Below, in pieces: positions 31,461 through 40,616 of a stretch of DNA of 64,000 bases; the first letter of the stretch is position 1; the number at the start of each line of letters is the position of its first letter. Both the position numbers and the translations under genes were made by a program. The notes beneath the pieces are model-generated. The model saw only the letters and a list, made by a program, of their open reading frames with translations. It was not told where the DNA came from and did not search any database. Origin of the DNA: Embleya sp049739465 (GTDB taxonomy: Bacteria; Actinomycetota; Actinomycetes; Streptomycetales; Streptomycetaceae). Location of the stretch: contig NZ_JBMHHY010000001.1 of assembly GCF_049739465.1 (NCBI RefSeq), positions 248,001 through 312,000 of the forward strand. Reading direction: 5' to 3'.

Positions 31461-34400
31461 GTGACCTCTGTGGATCAGCCTCGTGAGCCGGCGGCCACCG
31501 ATGGGCGACTGGTTCGGCTCGGCTTCACCGACATCGCGAGCGCCGCGCGCGATCTGCGTGCTCCCGCCCTGCTCGGCGCCGCCGACGACCCGCTGTTCCT
31601 GGACGCGCTGGCCGCCACCGCCGACCCCGACCTCGCGCTGCACGGCCTGGTCCGACTCGCCGAGGCCGCCGCCGACCGCTCGGTACTGCTGTCCACCCTC
31701 GCCTCCGCGAAGCCGTTCCGGGACCGGATACTGGGCGTACTCGGGATAAGCGCGGCACTGGGCGACCACCTCGCCCGACACCCCGACGACTGGCGCACGC
31801 TGGTCACCTACGACGTCCAGGACGCCCGGCCCACCCCGGCCTACTTCCACGCCGTCCTCGCCGGCGCCACGTCGGGCCTGCGCGGCGACCCGGCCCTCGA
31901 CGCACTGCGCATCGGCTACCGGCGCTGCCTGCTGTCCATCGCCGCCCGGGACGTATGCGGCTCGGCGGACGAGCCGACCGTGGCCGCCGAACTCGCCGAC
32001 CTGGCCGGCGCCACCCTGGACGCCGCACTCGACCTGGTCCGCCGCGAGCACCCGAGCGAGGCCGAACAGTGCCGGCTCGCGGTGATCGGCATGGGCAAGT
32101 GCGGCGGACGCGAACTCAACTACATCAGCGACGTGGACGTGGTCTTCGTCGCCGAGGCCCCACCCGGGGTCGCCGAGCAGATCGCGGTCGCCGCCGCCAA
32201 CCGCCTCGCGGGCGCGCTGATGCGGGCCTGCTCGGCGACCACCGCCGAGGGCTCGATCTGGGAGGTGGACGCCAACCTGCGCCCGGAGGGCCGCAACGGC
32301 CCGCTCACCCGCACCCTGGCCAGCCACCTCGCCTACTACGAACGCTGGGCCAAGACCTGGGAGTTCCAGGCCCTGCTCAAGGCCCGCCCGGTGGCCGGCG
32401 ATCCGGCCCTCGGCAAGAAGTACCTGGACAGCGTGTCCCCGCTGGTGTGGACCGCCGCCCGCCGGGAGAACTTCGTCGCCGACGTCCAGGCGATGCGCCG
32501 CCGCGTGGTGGCCGGCATCCCGGCGCGCGAGGTGGAGCGCGAGGTCAAACTCGGCCCCGGCGGCCTGCGGGACATCGAATTCGCGGTCCAGCTCCTGCAG
32601 TTGGTGCACGGCAAATCCGACCCCGGGCTGCGCAGCGGGTCGACCCTGGACGCGCTCGCCGCGCTGTCCGCGGCCGGCTATGTGGGCCGCGACGACGGCG
32701 CCGCACTGGACACCGCGTACCGCTTCCTGCGCACCCTGGAACACCGGATCCAACTCTTCCGGCTGCGCCGCACCCACCTGTTGCCCACCGACCCCGACGC
32801 ACTGCGCCGGATCGCCCGCTCGATGGGCATGCGCTCGAACCCGGTCGGCGAACTGGAGAAGGCCTGGAAGCAGCAGACCCTGGAGGTACGCCGGCTGCAC
32901 GAGAAGTTGTTCTACCGCCCGCTCCTGGACGCGGTGGCCCGACTCAAGGCCGGCGAGCAACGGCTGACCCCCGAGGCCGCGCGGGCCCGCTTCGAGGCAC
33001 TGGGCTACGCCGACCCGGCCGCCGCGCTGCGCCACCTGGAGGCGCTCGCCTCCGGGGTCAGCCGCCGCGCCTCGATCCAGCGCACGCTGCTTCCGGTGAT
33101 GCTGAGCTGGTTCGCCGACTCGGCCGATCCGGACGCCGGGCTGCTCGCCTTCCGGCAGGTCTCCGAGGCGCTCGGCAACACGCACTGGTATCTGCGGCTC
33201 CTGCGCGACTCGGGGGCGGGCTCGTCGGGGGCCGCGGCCGAGTACATGGCGCGCGTGCTCGCGTCCGGGCGGCTGGCGCCGGATCTGCTGCTGCGCGCGC
33301 CCGAGGCGGTGGCGATGCTCGGCGACGGGGACGGGCTGCGGCCTCGCTCGCGGGCGGCGCTGGAGACCGAGATCCTGGCCGCGGTGGGGCGGGCGCCGGG
33401 TCCGGAGAGCGCGGTACAGGCGGCGCGCAGCGTGCGGCGGCGCGAGTTGTTCCGGATCGTGGCCGCCGACGTGCTGGGCGGGCCGGACGTGGACGCCGTC
33501 GGGAAGGCGCTCACAGACGTCAACGCGGCGACGTTGACCGGCGCGCTGCAGGCGGCGATCGACGCGGGCGAGCGGGACCTGGGGCCGCTGCCGACCCGGA
33601 TCGCGATCATCGCGATGGGCCGGTTCGGCGGCTACGAGCAGGGTTACGGCAGCGACGCGGACGTGATGTTCGTGCACGAGCCGGTCGAGGGCGCGACGGA
33701 GGGGGAGGCGACCAAGGCCGCCCAGCGGGTGTGCAACGAGATGCGCCGACTGCTGCAGATCCCCTCCACCGATCCGCCGCTGCTGATCGACGCCGACCTG
33801 CGACCGGAGGGGCGGCAGGGGCCGCTGGTGCGCACGTTGGCGTCGTACCGCGCCTACTACGAGCGCTGGTCCAAGCTGTGGGAGAGCCAGGCCCTGCTGC
33901 GCGCCGACTTCACCTCGGGCGACGCCGACCTGGGCCGGCGGTTCCTGGCGATGGTCGAGCCGCTGCGCTACCCGTCGGGCGGGATCGACGACACCCAGGT
34001 CCGGGAGATCCGCCGGATGAAGGCCCGGATCGAGGCCGAGCGGCTGCCGCGCGGGGCCGATCCGACCATGCACACCAAGCTCGGGCGGGGCGGGCTGGCC
34101 GATGTGGAATGGGTGGTGCAACTGCTCCAGCTGCGGCACGCGCACGCGGTGCCCGCGCTGCGGGTGACCGGCACCCGACAGGGGTTGGCGGCGGCCCGGG
34201 ACGCGGGGCTGCTGGACGCGCACGACGCACGGATCCTGGACGACGCGTGGGTCGAGGCGACCCGGGTGCGCAACGCGGTGATGATCGTGCGCGGTCGACC
34301 TGCGGACAGCTTCCCCTCGGATGTGCGCGAGTTGGGCGGGGTGGCCCGGTTGCTCGGCCACGCGCCGGACGAGACGGGCAGCCTGCTGGAGGAGTACCGG

Positions 34401-34478
34401 CGGGTGACCCGGCTGGCCCGGGCGGTGGTGGACCGGGTCTTCTACGGCGAGGACGAGACTTCGACGGGCTCACGCTGA
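31461..34478 (+). CDS. glnE: Bifunctional glutamine synthetase adenylyltransferase/deadenylase
   Basis: A 1005-residue enzyme that adenylylates glutamine synthetase to switch it off and removes the AMP to switch it on. Two nucleotidyltransferase domains are evident: G-M-G-K-x-G-G-R-E-L-N-Y with S-D-V-D near 210, and M-G-R-F-G-G-Y-E with S-D-A-D near 720, each followed by a helical GlnD-like domain. I start at GTG 31461; a TTG 21 bases upstream is in frame but less likely. The target is probably the GlnA at 45533, which keeps the Tyr region. The 3' end overlaps the convergent PAP2 gene by 37 bases. Confidence 0.95.
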   Translation: MTSVDQPREPAATDGRLVRLGFTDIASAARDLRAPALLGAADDPLFLDALAATADPDLALHGLVRLAEAAADRSVLLSTLASAKPFRDRILGVLGISAALGDHLARHPDDWRTLVTYDVQDARPTPAYFHAVLAGATSGLRGDPALDALRIGYRRCLLSIAARDVCGSADEPTVAAELADLAGATLDAALDLVRREHPSEAEQCRLAVIGMGKCGGRELNYISDVDVVFVAEAPPGVAEQIAVAAANRLAGALMRACSATTAEGSIWEVDANLRPEGRNGPLTRTLASHLAYYERWAKTWEFQALLKARPVAGDPALGKKYLDSVSPLVWTAARRENFVADVQAMRRRVVAGIPAREVEREVKLGPGGLRDIEFAVQLLQLVHGKSDPGLRSGSTLDALAALSAAGYVGRDDGAALDTAYRFLRTLEHRIQLFRLRRTHLLPTDPDALRRIARSMGMRSNPVGELEKAWKQQTLEVRRLHEKLFYRPLLDAVARLKAGEQRLTPEAARARFEALGYADPAAALRHLEALASGVSRRASIQRTLLPVMLSWFADSADPDAGLLAFRQVSEALGNTHWYLRLLRDSGAGSSGAAAEYMARVLASGRLAPDLLLRAPEAVAMLGDGDGLRPRSRAALETEILAAVGRAPGPESAVQAARSVRRRELFRIVAADVLGGPDVDAVGKALTDVNAATLTGALQAAIDAGERDLGPLPTRIAIIAMGRFGGYEQGYGSDADVMFVHEPVEGATEGEATKAAQRVCNEMRRLLQIPSTDPPLLIDADLRPEGRQGPLVRTLASYRAYYERWSKLWESQALLRADFTSGDADLGRRFLAMVEPLRYPSGGIDDTQVREIRRMKARIEAERLPRGADPTMHTKLGRGGLADVEWVVQLLQLRHAHAVPALRVTGTRQGLAAARDAGLLDAHDARILDDAWVEATRVRNAVMIVRGRPADSFPSDVRELGGVARLLGHAPDETGSLLEEYRRVTRLARAVVDRVFYGEDETSTGSR

Positions 34479-35416
34479 GGCTGCTCGGCCCGGTCGTCTC
34501 CGTGGTCCTGGTCGCCTGCGCGGTCCCGGCCGTCCCGGGCCGGCTCGACGGCGGCTCGCGGGTCGTCCGGCGGATATTGCGGGAAGCGGTACGCCGAGCG
34601 CCCGTTGAGCAGCACCTGGAGCGCGAAGGCCGCGGCCAGGGTGAGCCAGCCGCCGACCGCGTCGAGGACGAAGTGGTTCCCGGTGGCCACGATCACGAAC
34701 AGGGTCGCGATCGGGTACAGCACGCCGAGCACCTTGACCCACAGCGGCCGGGCGAACATCACGATCGCGATCGCGCACCACGTCGACCAGCCGATGTGCA
34801 TCGACGGCATCGCGGCGTATTGGTTGGACACGTTCTTCATGTCGCCGGACGCCATCGAGCCCCACGTGTGGTGGACCAGGACGGTGTCGATGTAGCCGCC
34901 GCCGGGCAGCAGTCGGGGCGGCGCGAGGGCGTAGCAGAAGTAGCCGAACAGGGCCAGGCCGGTGGTCAGGAACAACACCGTGCGCACGGCTCGATAGCGG
35001 CCGGGATGTTTGTGGAAGAGCCACACCAGGACGCCGATCGTGACCACGAAGTGCAGCGTCGCGTAGTAGTAGTTCATCGACACGATCAGCCAGGTGACGC
35101 CGTTGACGGCGTGGTTGACACTGTGCTCGAAGTCGATGTGCAGCGTCTGCTCGAAGTCGAGCAGTTGCCGGGCCCGGTCCACGGCCAGATGCCGGCGCTC
35201 GGGCACCGCGTTGCGAATCAGCGAGTAGACCCAGTAGCTCAGCGCGATCAACGCGAGCTCGACCACGAAACGCGGCCGACGCGGCGTGCCCAGATACACC
35301 CGCAATCGGGTTTTCCGGGTCTTCGTGGGGATCTGCAGCATGGTTGTCCGTCCGGCTTCGTCGGTCACCCGTCGCCCCGACGGCGGCATGGTCTCTCGGC
35401 TCGGAATGCCCCCCAT
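34442..35416 (-). CDS. PAP2-superfamily membrane phosphatase/transferase
   Basis: A 324-residue (longest form) membrane protein with about six helices. The family active site is visible: P-S-M-H for the general acid region and G-N-H-F-V-L-D-A-V-G-G for the nucleophilic His motif. The arrangement resembles the Aur1/Ipt1-type group that handles inositol phospholipids or related lipids. The first 80 or so residues include a basic cytoplasmic segment, and the start is uncertain: ATGs at 35389 and 35341 are alternatives, none with a strong ribosome binding site. The C-terminal 40 residues are charged low complexity and overlap the glnE 3' end. Confidence 0.82.
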   Translation of the reverse strand: MGGIPSRETMPPSGRRVTDEAGRTTMLQIPTKTRKTRLRVYLGTPRRPRFVVELALIALSYWVYSLIRNAVPERRHLAVDRARQLLDFEQTLHIDFEHSVNHAVNGVTWLIVSMNYYYATLHFVVTIGVLVWLFHKHPGRYRAVRTVLFLTTGLALFGYFCYALAPPRLLPGGGYIDTVLVHHTWGSMASGDMKNVSNQYAAMPSMHIGWSTWCAIAIVMFARPLWVKVLGVLYPIATLFVIVATGNHFVLDAVGGWLTLAAAFALQVLLNGRSAYRFPQYPPDDPRAAVEPARDGRDRAGDQDHGDDRAEQPQREPVEVSSSP

Positions 35417-35526
35417 GGGTCAAGTCTGCCAGAGCCAATCCTGGTCCCGATCACCCCGTAGGGCCATTCGGGGGCGATCTTCTCCTTCCGACGAGGGAGG
35501 TTTCGGGCGGGCCGGCGGACGTGCCG

Positions 35527-35557
35527 GCGCCGCCCTCCGGGAGGCGGAGGGCGGCGC
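35527..35557. terminator. Terminator downstream of second MFS gene
   Basis: A perfect 13-bp GC stem (35527-35539 with 35545-35557) and a 5-base loop, between the MFS stop and the PAP2 start on the minus strand. Confidence 0.8.
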
Positions 35558-35606
35558 TCGGGCGTGTTGTGGGTGGTACGGGTGGGGTTGGTCGGCCGGT
35601 GCCCGG

Positions 35607-37046
35607 TCAGTGCGCCGGGACGGAGTCGGGGGAGGCCTGGCTCCCGTCGGTCGTGTTCGCCGGCTTGCGCAACGTGACGGCGGCGAGTATTGCGCCGACG
35701 GCGGCGATCGCGGCGGCGCCGAGGAACGCGGCGGAGAACCCGTCGGTCAGGGCGCCGGCGTCGCCGAGCTCGCGGGAGCCGTGCGCGGCGGCGACCGCGG
35801 TCATCGCGGCCAGGCCGAGCGCGGAGCCGATCTGGTAGCTGGTGTTGACGATGCCCGAGGCGAGGCCGCCCTCCTCGGGTCGGGCGCCGGCGATGGCGGT
35901 GCCCAGGGACGGGATGAACGCGAGGGCCATGCCGATCGCGGCGAGCAGGGAGGCGGGCAGCACGTCGACCCAGTAGTTGCCGTCGGGGCGGGCGAAGGAC
36001 AACCAGAGCATGCCGGCCGCGAGCGCGGCGAGCCCGGCGACCACGAGCGGGTCGGGCCCGAAGCGGGCGATCAGCCGCGGGGCGAGGGCGATCATCATGA
36101 TCATGATGGCCACGGTCATCGGGAGCAGTGCGGAGCCGGAGGCGAAGGCGCCGAGGCCGAGCACCTGCTGAAGGTAGAGGTTGAGGAAGAACCACATCGG
36201 GATCCACGCGGCGGCCATCGACAACTGGGCGAGGTTGGCGCCGGCCAGGTTGGGCGTACGCAGGATGCGCAGCGGCATCAGCGGCTGGGCCGTCTTCGAC
36301 TGGAGCACCAGGAACAGCACGATCAGCCCGACGCCGGCGGCGAGTACGAGCAGCGTCTCGGCCGAGCCCCACCCGGTCTCGGGGGCCCGAACGACGGCGT
36401 AGACGGCAGCCCCGAGCCCACCGGTGGCCAGGATCGCCCCGAGCACGTCGACCGAGCCGCGGCGCGCGGGAGCAGCCGGCATCAGCGCGGGCGTGGCGAC
36501 GAGCGCGAGCACGGCGACGGGGATGTTGATGTAGAACACCCACGGCCAGCCGGCGTATTGGGTGATCAACCCACCGAGAAACACCCCGGCGGTCCCACCG
36601 GCCGGCGCCGCGGCCCCATACAGCGCGAACGCCTTGGTCAACTCCTTGGGATTGCCGCCGAACAACATCATCAGCAGCGTCAGGGCGGACGGCGCGATCA
36701 ACGCGGCCCCGACGCCCTGCACGGCCCGCCCGGCAAGCTCCACCCACACCGCACCGGCCAGCCCCGCGGCGAGCGACCCGAGGCCCAGGACCGCCCACCC
36801 GAGCGAGAACACCCGCTTGGCCCCGAACAGATCCGACAGCCGCCCACCCAGCAGCAACAGCCCGCCGAACGCGACCACGTAGGCATTGAAGACCCACGAC
36901 AGATTCTCCTGCGAGAACCCGAGATCGGTGCGCATCTCGGGCAAAGCCACACCGATGATCGAGGTATCCATGATCACCATGAACTGGGCCAGCGCGATCA
37001 ACGCCAGCGCCACCCAGCGGCGTGGGTCGGCCTGCGACTGAGACAT
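35607..37046 (-). CDS. MFS exporter, EmrB/QacA (DHA2) type
   Basis: A 479-residue transporter with about 14 helices. Helix 1 holds V-I-M-D-T-S-I-I-G-V-A-L-P; motif A (G-R-L-S-D-L-F-G-A-K-R) and motif C-like G-G-T-A-G-V-F-L-G-G follow. The family exports drugs, dyes or metabolites. The start is fixed at ATG 37046, preceded by GGAG at suitable distance; the longer open frame is a shadow. A promoter with a CsoR-like palindrome in its spacer lies at 37092-37120, so expression may respond to copper, another metal or a thiol/sulfide signal. No CsoR gene is in the window. It is divergent from the FAD oxidoreductase gene. Confidence 0.92.
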   Translation of the reverse strand: MSQSQADPRRWVALALIALAQFMVIMDTSIIGVALPEMRTDLGFSQENLSWVFNAYVVAFGGLLLLGGRLSDLFGAKRVFSLGWAVLGLGSLAAGLAGAVWVELAGRAVQGVGAALIAPSALTLLMMLFGGNPKELTKAFALYGAAAPAGGTAGVFLGGLITQYAGWPWVFYINIPVAVLALVATPALMPAAPARRGSVDVLGAILATGGLGAAVYAVVRAPETGWGSAETLLVLAAGVGLIVLFLVLQSKTAQPLMPLRILRTPNLAGANLAQLSMAAAWIPMWFFLNLYLQQVLGLGAFASGSALLPMTVAIMIMMIALAPRLIARFGPDPLVVAGLAALAAGMLWLSFARPDGNYWVDVLPASLLAAIGMALAFIPSLGTAIAGARPEEGGLASGIVNTSYQIGSALGLAAMTAVAAAHGSRELGDAGALTDGFSAAFLGAAAIAAVGAILAAVTLRKPANTTDGSQASPDSVPAH

Positions 37047-37062
37047 CACGATCACTCCAAAA

Positions 37063-37079
37063 ATACGGGGGAGGGGTAT
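37063..37079. promoter_or_regulatory. Second, imperfect CsoR-like element
   Basis: ATAC, a G-tract and GGGGTAT resemble one half of the palindrome at 37093-37113 with the outer flanks kept. It lies between the promoter and the MFS start codon. The centre is not symmetrical, so this is tentative. Confidence 0.35.
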
Positions 37080-37091
37080 CCGGCGACTGGG

Positions 37092-37120
37092 AACATACCC
37101 TAGAGGGGTATGTGAGTCCA
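37092..37120 (-). promoter_or_regulatory. Candidate promoter of MFS gene
   Basis: Read on the minus strand: TGGACT (37115-37120) as -35, exactly 17 bases, and TATGTT (37092-37097) as -10. Each hexamer matches four of six consensus bases. Confidence 0.6.
37093..37113. promoter_or_regulatory. CsoR-like operator inside promoter spacer
   Basis: A perfect inverted repeat with 8-bp arms ACATACCC and GGGTATGT around a 5-base centre. It resembles the TACCC-GGGTA type bound by CsoR-family repressors. It fills the spacer of the MFS promoter and overlaps its -10, the expected place for repression. Which repressor binds is inferred. Confidence 0.6.
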
Positions 37121-37312
37121 GTGGTCGGCTGTGGCGTCGAGGGCGTCGGATTGGTCGACGCGGCGTTCGGCTCGGCCGAGGGCTCGTCGCCGGGCTCGGC
37201 CAACTCCCTTGCCTTGTCGGGCTCTTTCGGGTTTTTGCTGGGTATGACCTGTAGGCGACGAAACCGACTCCGCGGCGCCTGCGGCCGTGGGCAGGGGGAC
37301 GGGAGGACGACC

Positions 37313-38566
37313 GTGGTCGACGTGCGCCGTACCGAGGTGATCGTGGTGGGGGCCGGGTTGGCCGGGTTGAGTGCGGCCCGGACCGTTGCCGAGGCGGGGG
37401 TGCCGGTGACCGTGCTCGAGGCCGCGGATCGACCCGGGGGCCGGGTGCGTACGGACCTCGTGGACGGGTTCCGGGTCGACCACGGCTTCCAGTCGCTGAC
37501 CACGTCGTGGCCCCAGGTACGCCGGCAACTGGACGTGGCCGCACTCGGGTTGCGGGTGTTCCAGCCCGGCGTACTGCTGTTCGAGGACGGGCACACGTAC
37601 CGGATCGGCGACGTGCATCGGGTGCGCGATGCGATCGGCGGTCTGCGCAACGGCAGCGGGACCGACCGGACCCGGGTCGCCGCGTTGCTCGCACGCAGCG
37701 CCGCCGCGCCGGTGGCGCGGGTGTTGCACGGTCCCGAGCTGGCCACCGCCGACGCGCCGACGATGCGGGCGCTGCCGCCCGAGTTGGCCCGGCGGATGTT
37801 GCGGCCGTTGCTGGCCACGCTGTTGCACGATCCGGCGCTGCGGTCGTCGAGCCGGTTCGCCGAGTTGTTGTTGCGGTCGTTCCTGCGGGGCCGGCCGGCG
37901 CTGCCCGCGGGCGGGATGGCGGCGGTGCCCGATCAGCTCGCGGCGGGGCTGCCGGCCGGCGTCGTGCACTACGGCGTACGGGTGTCGTCCATCGCGGCGG
38001 ATCGGGTGGTGACCGATTCGGCGGGCGAGATCCGGGCCCGCGCGGTGATCGTGGCGACCGATCCGAGCACGGCGGTGGCGCTGTTGCCGGGGCTGCGGAT
38101 GCCCGAGTTCCACGCGGTGACCACGCTCTACCACGTGGCGCGCGTGGCCCCCCGGCCCGAGCCCACGCTGCTCGTCGAGGCGGACGCCCGCAGCCCGTTC
38201 ACGCATACCGCGGTGGTCAGCCAGGTCGCGTCCACGTACTCCCCGGACCGACGCGCGCTGGTCGCCACCACGGTGCTCGGCCACGACGGTTCGGAGCCGG
38301 CCAAGCTCGAACTACGGGTCCGCGAACGGCTCGCGGTCGTGTACGACACGCCCACCAGCACGTGGGCGCACCTGACCACCTGTCACATCCCGCGCGCCGT
38401 ACCGGTGGTCGAGCCCGGCCACAACTTCCGCCGCCCGGTCCGCCTGATCGGCGGCCTGTACGTATGCGGCGACCACCGCGACTCCAGCTCCATCCAGGGC
38501 GCCCTCGCCTCCGGCCGCCGAGCCGCCCGCTCCGCGCTCGCCGACCTGGGCGCCCTCGCGGCATAG
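37313..38566 (+). CDS. FAD-dependent oxidoreductase (amine oxidase-like)
   Basis: A 417-residue flavoprotein. The N-terminal dinucleotide-binding motif V-V-G-A-G-L-A-G-L-S-A-A and the following E-A-x-D-R-P-G-G-R-V-R-T are typical of the amine oxidase/phytoene desaturase-like group. A C-terminal G-G-L-Y-V-C-G-D segment is the second FAD contact. The substrate is not evident. GTG 37313 has GGGAGG six bases upstream, which decides the start. It is divergent from the MFS gene with 266 bases between, so the palindrome at 37093-37113 might also influence it. Confidence 0.87.
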   Translation: MVDVRRTEVIVVGAGLAGLSAARTVAEAGVPVTVLEAADRPGGRVRTDLVDGFRVDHGFQSLTTSWPQVRRQLDVAALGLRVFQPGVLLFEDGHTYRIGDVHRVRDAIGGLRNGSGTDRTRVAALLARSAAAPVARVLHGPELATADAPTMRALPPELARRMLRPLLATLLHDPALRSSSRFAELLLRSFLRGRPALPAGGMAAVPDQLAAGLPAGVVHYGVRVSSIAADRVVTDSAGEIRARAVIVATDPSTAVALLPGLRMPEFHAVTTLYHVARVAPRPEPTLLVEADARSPFTHTAVVSQVASTYSPDRRALVATTVLGHDGSEPAKLELRVRERLAVVYDTPTSTWAHLTTCHIPRAVPVVEPGHNFRRPVRLIGGLYVCGDHRDSSSIQGALASGRRAARSALADLGALAA

Positions 38567-38593
38567 CCGCAACGGAACGACATCACCCACCGA

Positions 38594-38759
38594 CCCCACC
38601 ACGCCCACCCCGAGGCCCGAATCCCGCAGTCCTCCCACCCGGCGCAACGGGCGGGCGGGCCACAAGCACCCAGACCAACCGAACCGCCCCCGCCGCCATC
38701 CCGGCCCCGGAAAGGCCATCGGCCTCAAGGCCCCACCACGCCCACCCCGAGGCCCGAAT
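38594..38759. repeat. 137-bp direct duplication with exact 29-bp core
   Basis: A 29-base sequence at 38594-38622 recurs exactly at 38731-38759. Beyond it the copies diverge, with further similarity in CAACGGG-type stretches. It lies between convergent genes and probably includes their termination region, although I see no clean hairpin. Confidence 0.75.
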
Positions 38760-38843
38760 TTCGTAGCGTTCGAACATGGGCAACGGGTGGGCGGGCGGGT
38801 ACGAGAAGCCCAGGCCGACCAAAACGCGCCCGCAGCCCCGCGC

Positions 38844-40214
38844 TCAAGCGGTCCGCACGAAGCACCCCGACCGCGCCTCGAACTCGCGCACCGCCGGTAC
38901 GTCCCGATACGGCGCCAGCCGATGCGTGAACTCGCGTACGTAGTCCACCGCCCGCGACGACCGCAGGCCCTCCGCCTGCTCCGTCGCCTCCGCCTCCACC
39001 CGGCATGCCTGCTCGACCTCGCCCAGCTCGAGCAGCGCGGTGGCCAGGATCGTCTGGCAGAACAACCGGCTGCGGGTGTACTCGCTCCCGCGCAACCGCA
39101 ACGACCGCTCGGCGTACTCGCGGGCCTTGTCGTAGTCCTCCAAGTCCCGGTAGCAGTGCGCGTGATCGTCGGTCAGCTGGGCCTCGTTCATGAACGCCAC
39201 CCACTCCGGCTCGACGTCCCCCGGCGCCACACATTCCAGCGCCTGCTCGGCCCGCAGCAGCGCCGCCCCGCACGCCCGCGCGTCGCCGAGCAGGCCGTGC
39301 CCGCGGGCCTCCACCGCGTGGAACAACGCGCGAACCCGGGGCGTGGCCACCGCCGACGCGCCCTGCTGGGCGACCCGGGCCAGCTGTACCGCCTCGCGCC
39401 CGTGTCCGAGGTAGACCGCCTGGCGGCTCATCGTGGACAGCACGAACCCGCCCAGCGCCCGATCCCCCGACGCCTGGGCCAGCCGCAGCGCCTGCACGAA
39501 GTAGCGCTGCGCCATCCCGTGCACGCCCACGTCGTACGCCATCCAGCCGACCAACCGGGTCAGCGTGGCCGCCGCGCCGAACAGCGCGCTGCCGGTGCGC
39601 GAGTCGTAGGTCCCGCGCAGTATCGCGGTCACCTCGGTGTCCAGGTAGCGCACCAGCGCCTGCCGGCCGTGCCCCCCGCCGAACGAGTTGTCCAACCGGC
39701 GAAACGCCTCGCCGACCGCCCGCACCGCGGCCACGTCGCCCGGCCCGACCCGGTCCCCGTCCTGCCGCGCGGGCCGCTCGTCGCCGGCGCCGATCAGCCA
39801 GTCCCGGCTGGGCACCACCAGGGCCCCCGGCGTGAACGCGGCCTCCACCAGGGCGGATCGTTGTGCCGAGTCGGCCTGCCACATGCCGGTGACGATCTCC
39901 ACCGCCTCCGGTGGCCCGGACGCGTATTCGAGCCCGGCGTAGTCCGGCCGGCATCCGGCCATGCCCAGATCCTCGGCGCTGAGCTTGCGGCCGAGCCGCT
40001 GGGTGAAGACCTCGGCAAGCAGTATCGGCACGATCCCGCGCGGATGTTGGCCACGCAGCCAGCGTGCCACGGAGGTCTTGTCGTACCGGAGATCGATGCC
40101 CTGTTCCGCACCGAGCTGGTCGACGCGTCGGGCCAGACCGGCGTGTGAGAAGCCGGCTTCCTCGACAAGCGCCGCCAGCCGGTGATTGGGGCGCCGCTCG
40201 ACCCTGGCTGCCAT
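38844..40214 (-). CDS. XRE-TPR regulator, NsdA/NsdB-like
   Basis: A 456-residue protein. Residues 1-75 form an unusual helix-turn-helix region (A-L-V-E-E-A-G-F-S-H-A-G-L-A-R-R-V, then K-T-S-V-A-R-W-L-R-G-Q-H-P-R-G). The rest is helical and TPR-like, with repeated Ala/Arg-rich pairs. This layout matches the Streptomyces family that includes NsdA, a negative regulator of sporulation and antibiotic production; membership is from memory of that family. A GGGAGG lies 11 bases before the ATG, which is rather far. Its target genes cannot be read from the window. Confidence 0.82.
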   Translation of the reverse strand: MAARVERRPNHRLAALVEEAGFSHAGLARRVDQLGAEQGIDLRYDKTSVARWLRGQHPRGIVPILLAEVFTQRLGRKLSAEDLGMAGCRPDYAGLEYASGPPEAVEIVTGMWQADSAQRSALVEAAFTPGALVVPSRDWLIGAGDERPARQDGDRVGPGDVAAVRAVGEAFRRLDNSFGGGHGRQALVRYLDTEVTAILRGTYDSRTGSALFGAAATLTRLVGWMAYDVGVHGMAQRYFVQALRLAQASGDRALGGFVLSTMSRQAVYLGHGREAVQLARVAQQGASAVATPRVRALFHAVEARGHGLLGDARACGAALLRAEQALECVAPGDVEPEWVAFMNEAQLTDDHAHCYRDLEDYDKAREYAERSLRLRGSEYTRSRLFCQTILATALLELGEVEQACRVEAEATEQAEGLRSSRAVDYVREFTHRLAPYRDVPAVREFEARSGCFVRTA

Positions 40215-40616
40215 GGAGATGAACGCCTCCCGCTGGTGCGGTGGTTCGGGGTGGGTGGGTGATCGCGCGAGAATCTAGCGATTTCTGGAGCGCTACAACC
40301 CGAACGCTCGCAACTATGACCCTTTCGAGTTACCGCCGACGGCCCGGCGACCGGGTGGCGAATCGGGCCCGATTCCGGCCTGCCCGGCCCGAGTTCGGCA
40401 GAACCTGCCGAATCGACGCGGGGAATTTATGGTGCCGTCACCAGCCGCACGCCGCTTGCGGTGCGCGGACCCGTGGTGGAACATGCGCGAGGCAGTTCAC
40501 CCATAGGGGTGATCGAAATCCGCGTGGCCGAACCGCGTGGGCCGGACCTCGGGGCAGCGGCGCACGGCCCCGGCGACGGCCCCGGCTCGGCGGCGGCGAA
40601 GCGAAGGAAGCGCCGC
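40215..40616. other. Divergent intergenic region, XRE-TPR to CBM2-like gene
   Basis: 402 bases. An AT-richer patch around 40270-40300 includes, on the minus strand, TAGATT (40272-40277) as a possible -10 for the XRE-TPR gene. A TAGCG/CGCTA inverted pair overlaps it. The right half is high-GC and encodes in-frame upstream extensions of the CBM2-like gene that lack ribosome binding sites. Confidence 0.45.

Noticed and set aside
31275..34361. A 1028-codon open frame antisense to glnE
   Set aside because: No domain or ribosome binding site is seen; GlnE motifs occupy the other strand throughout.
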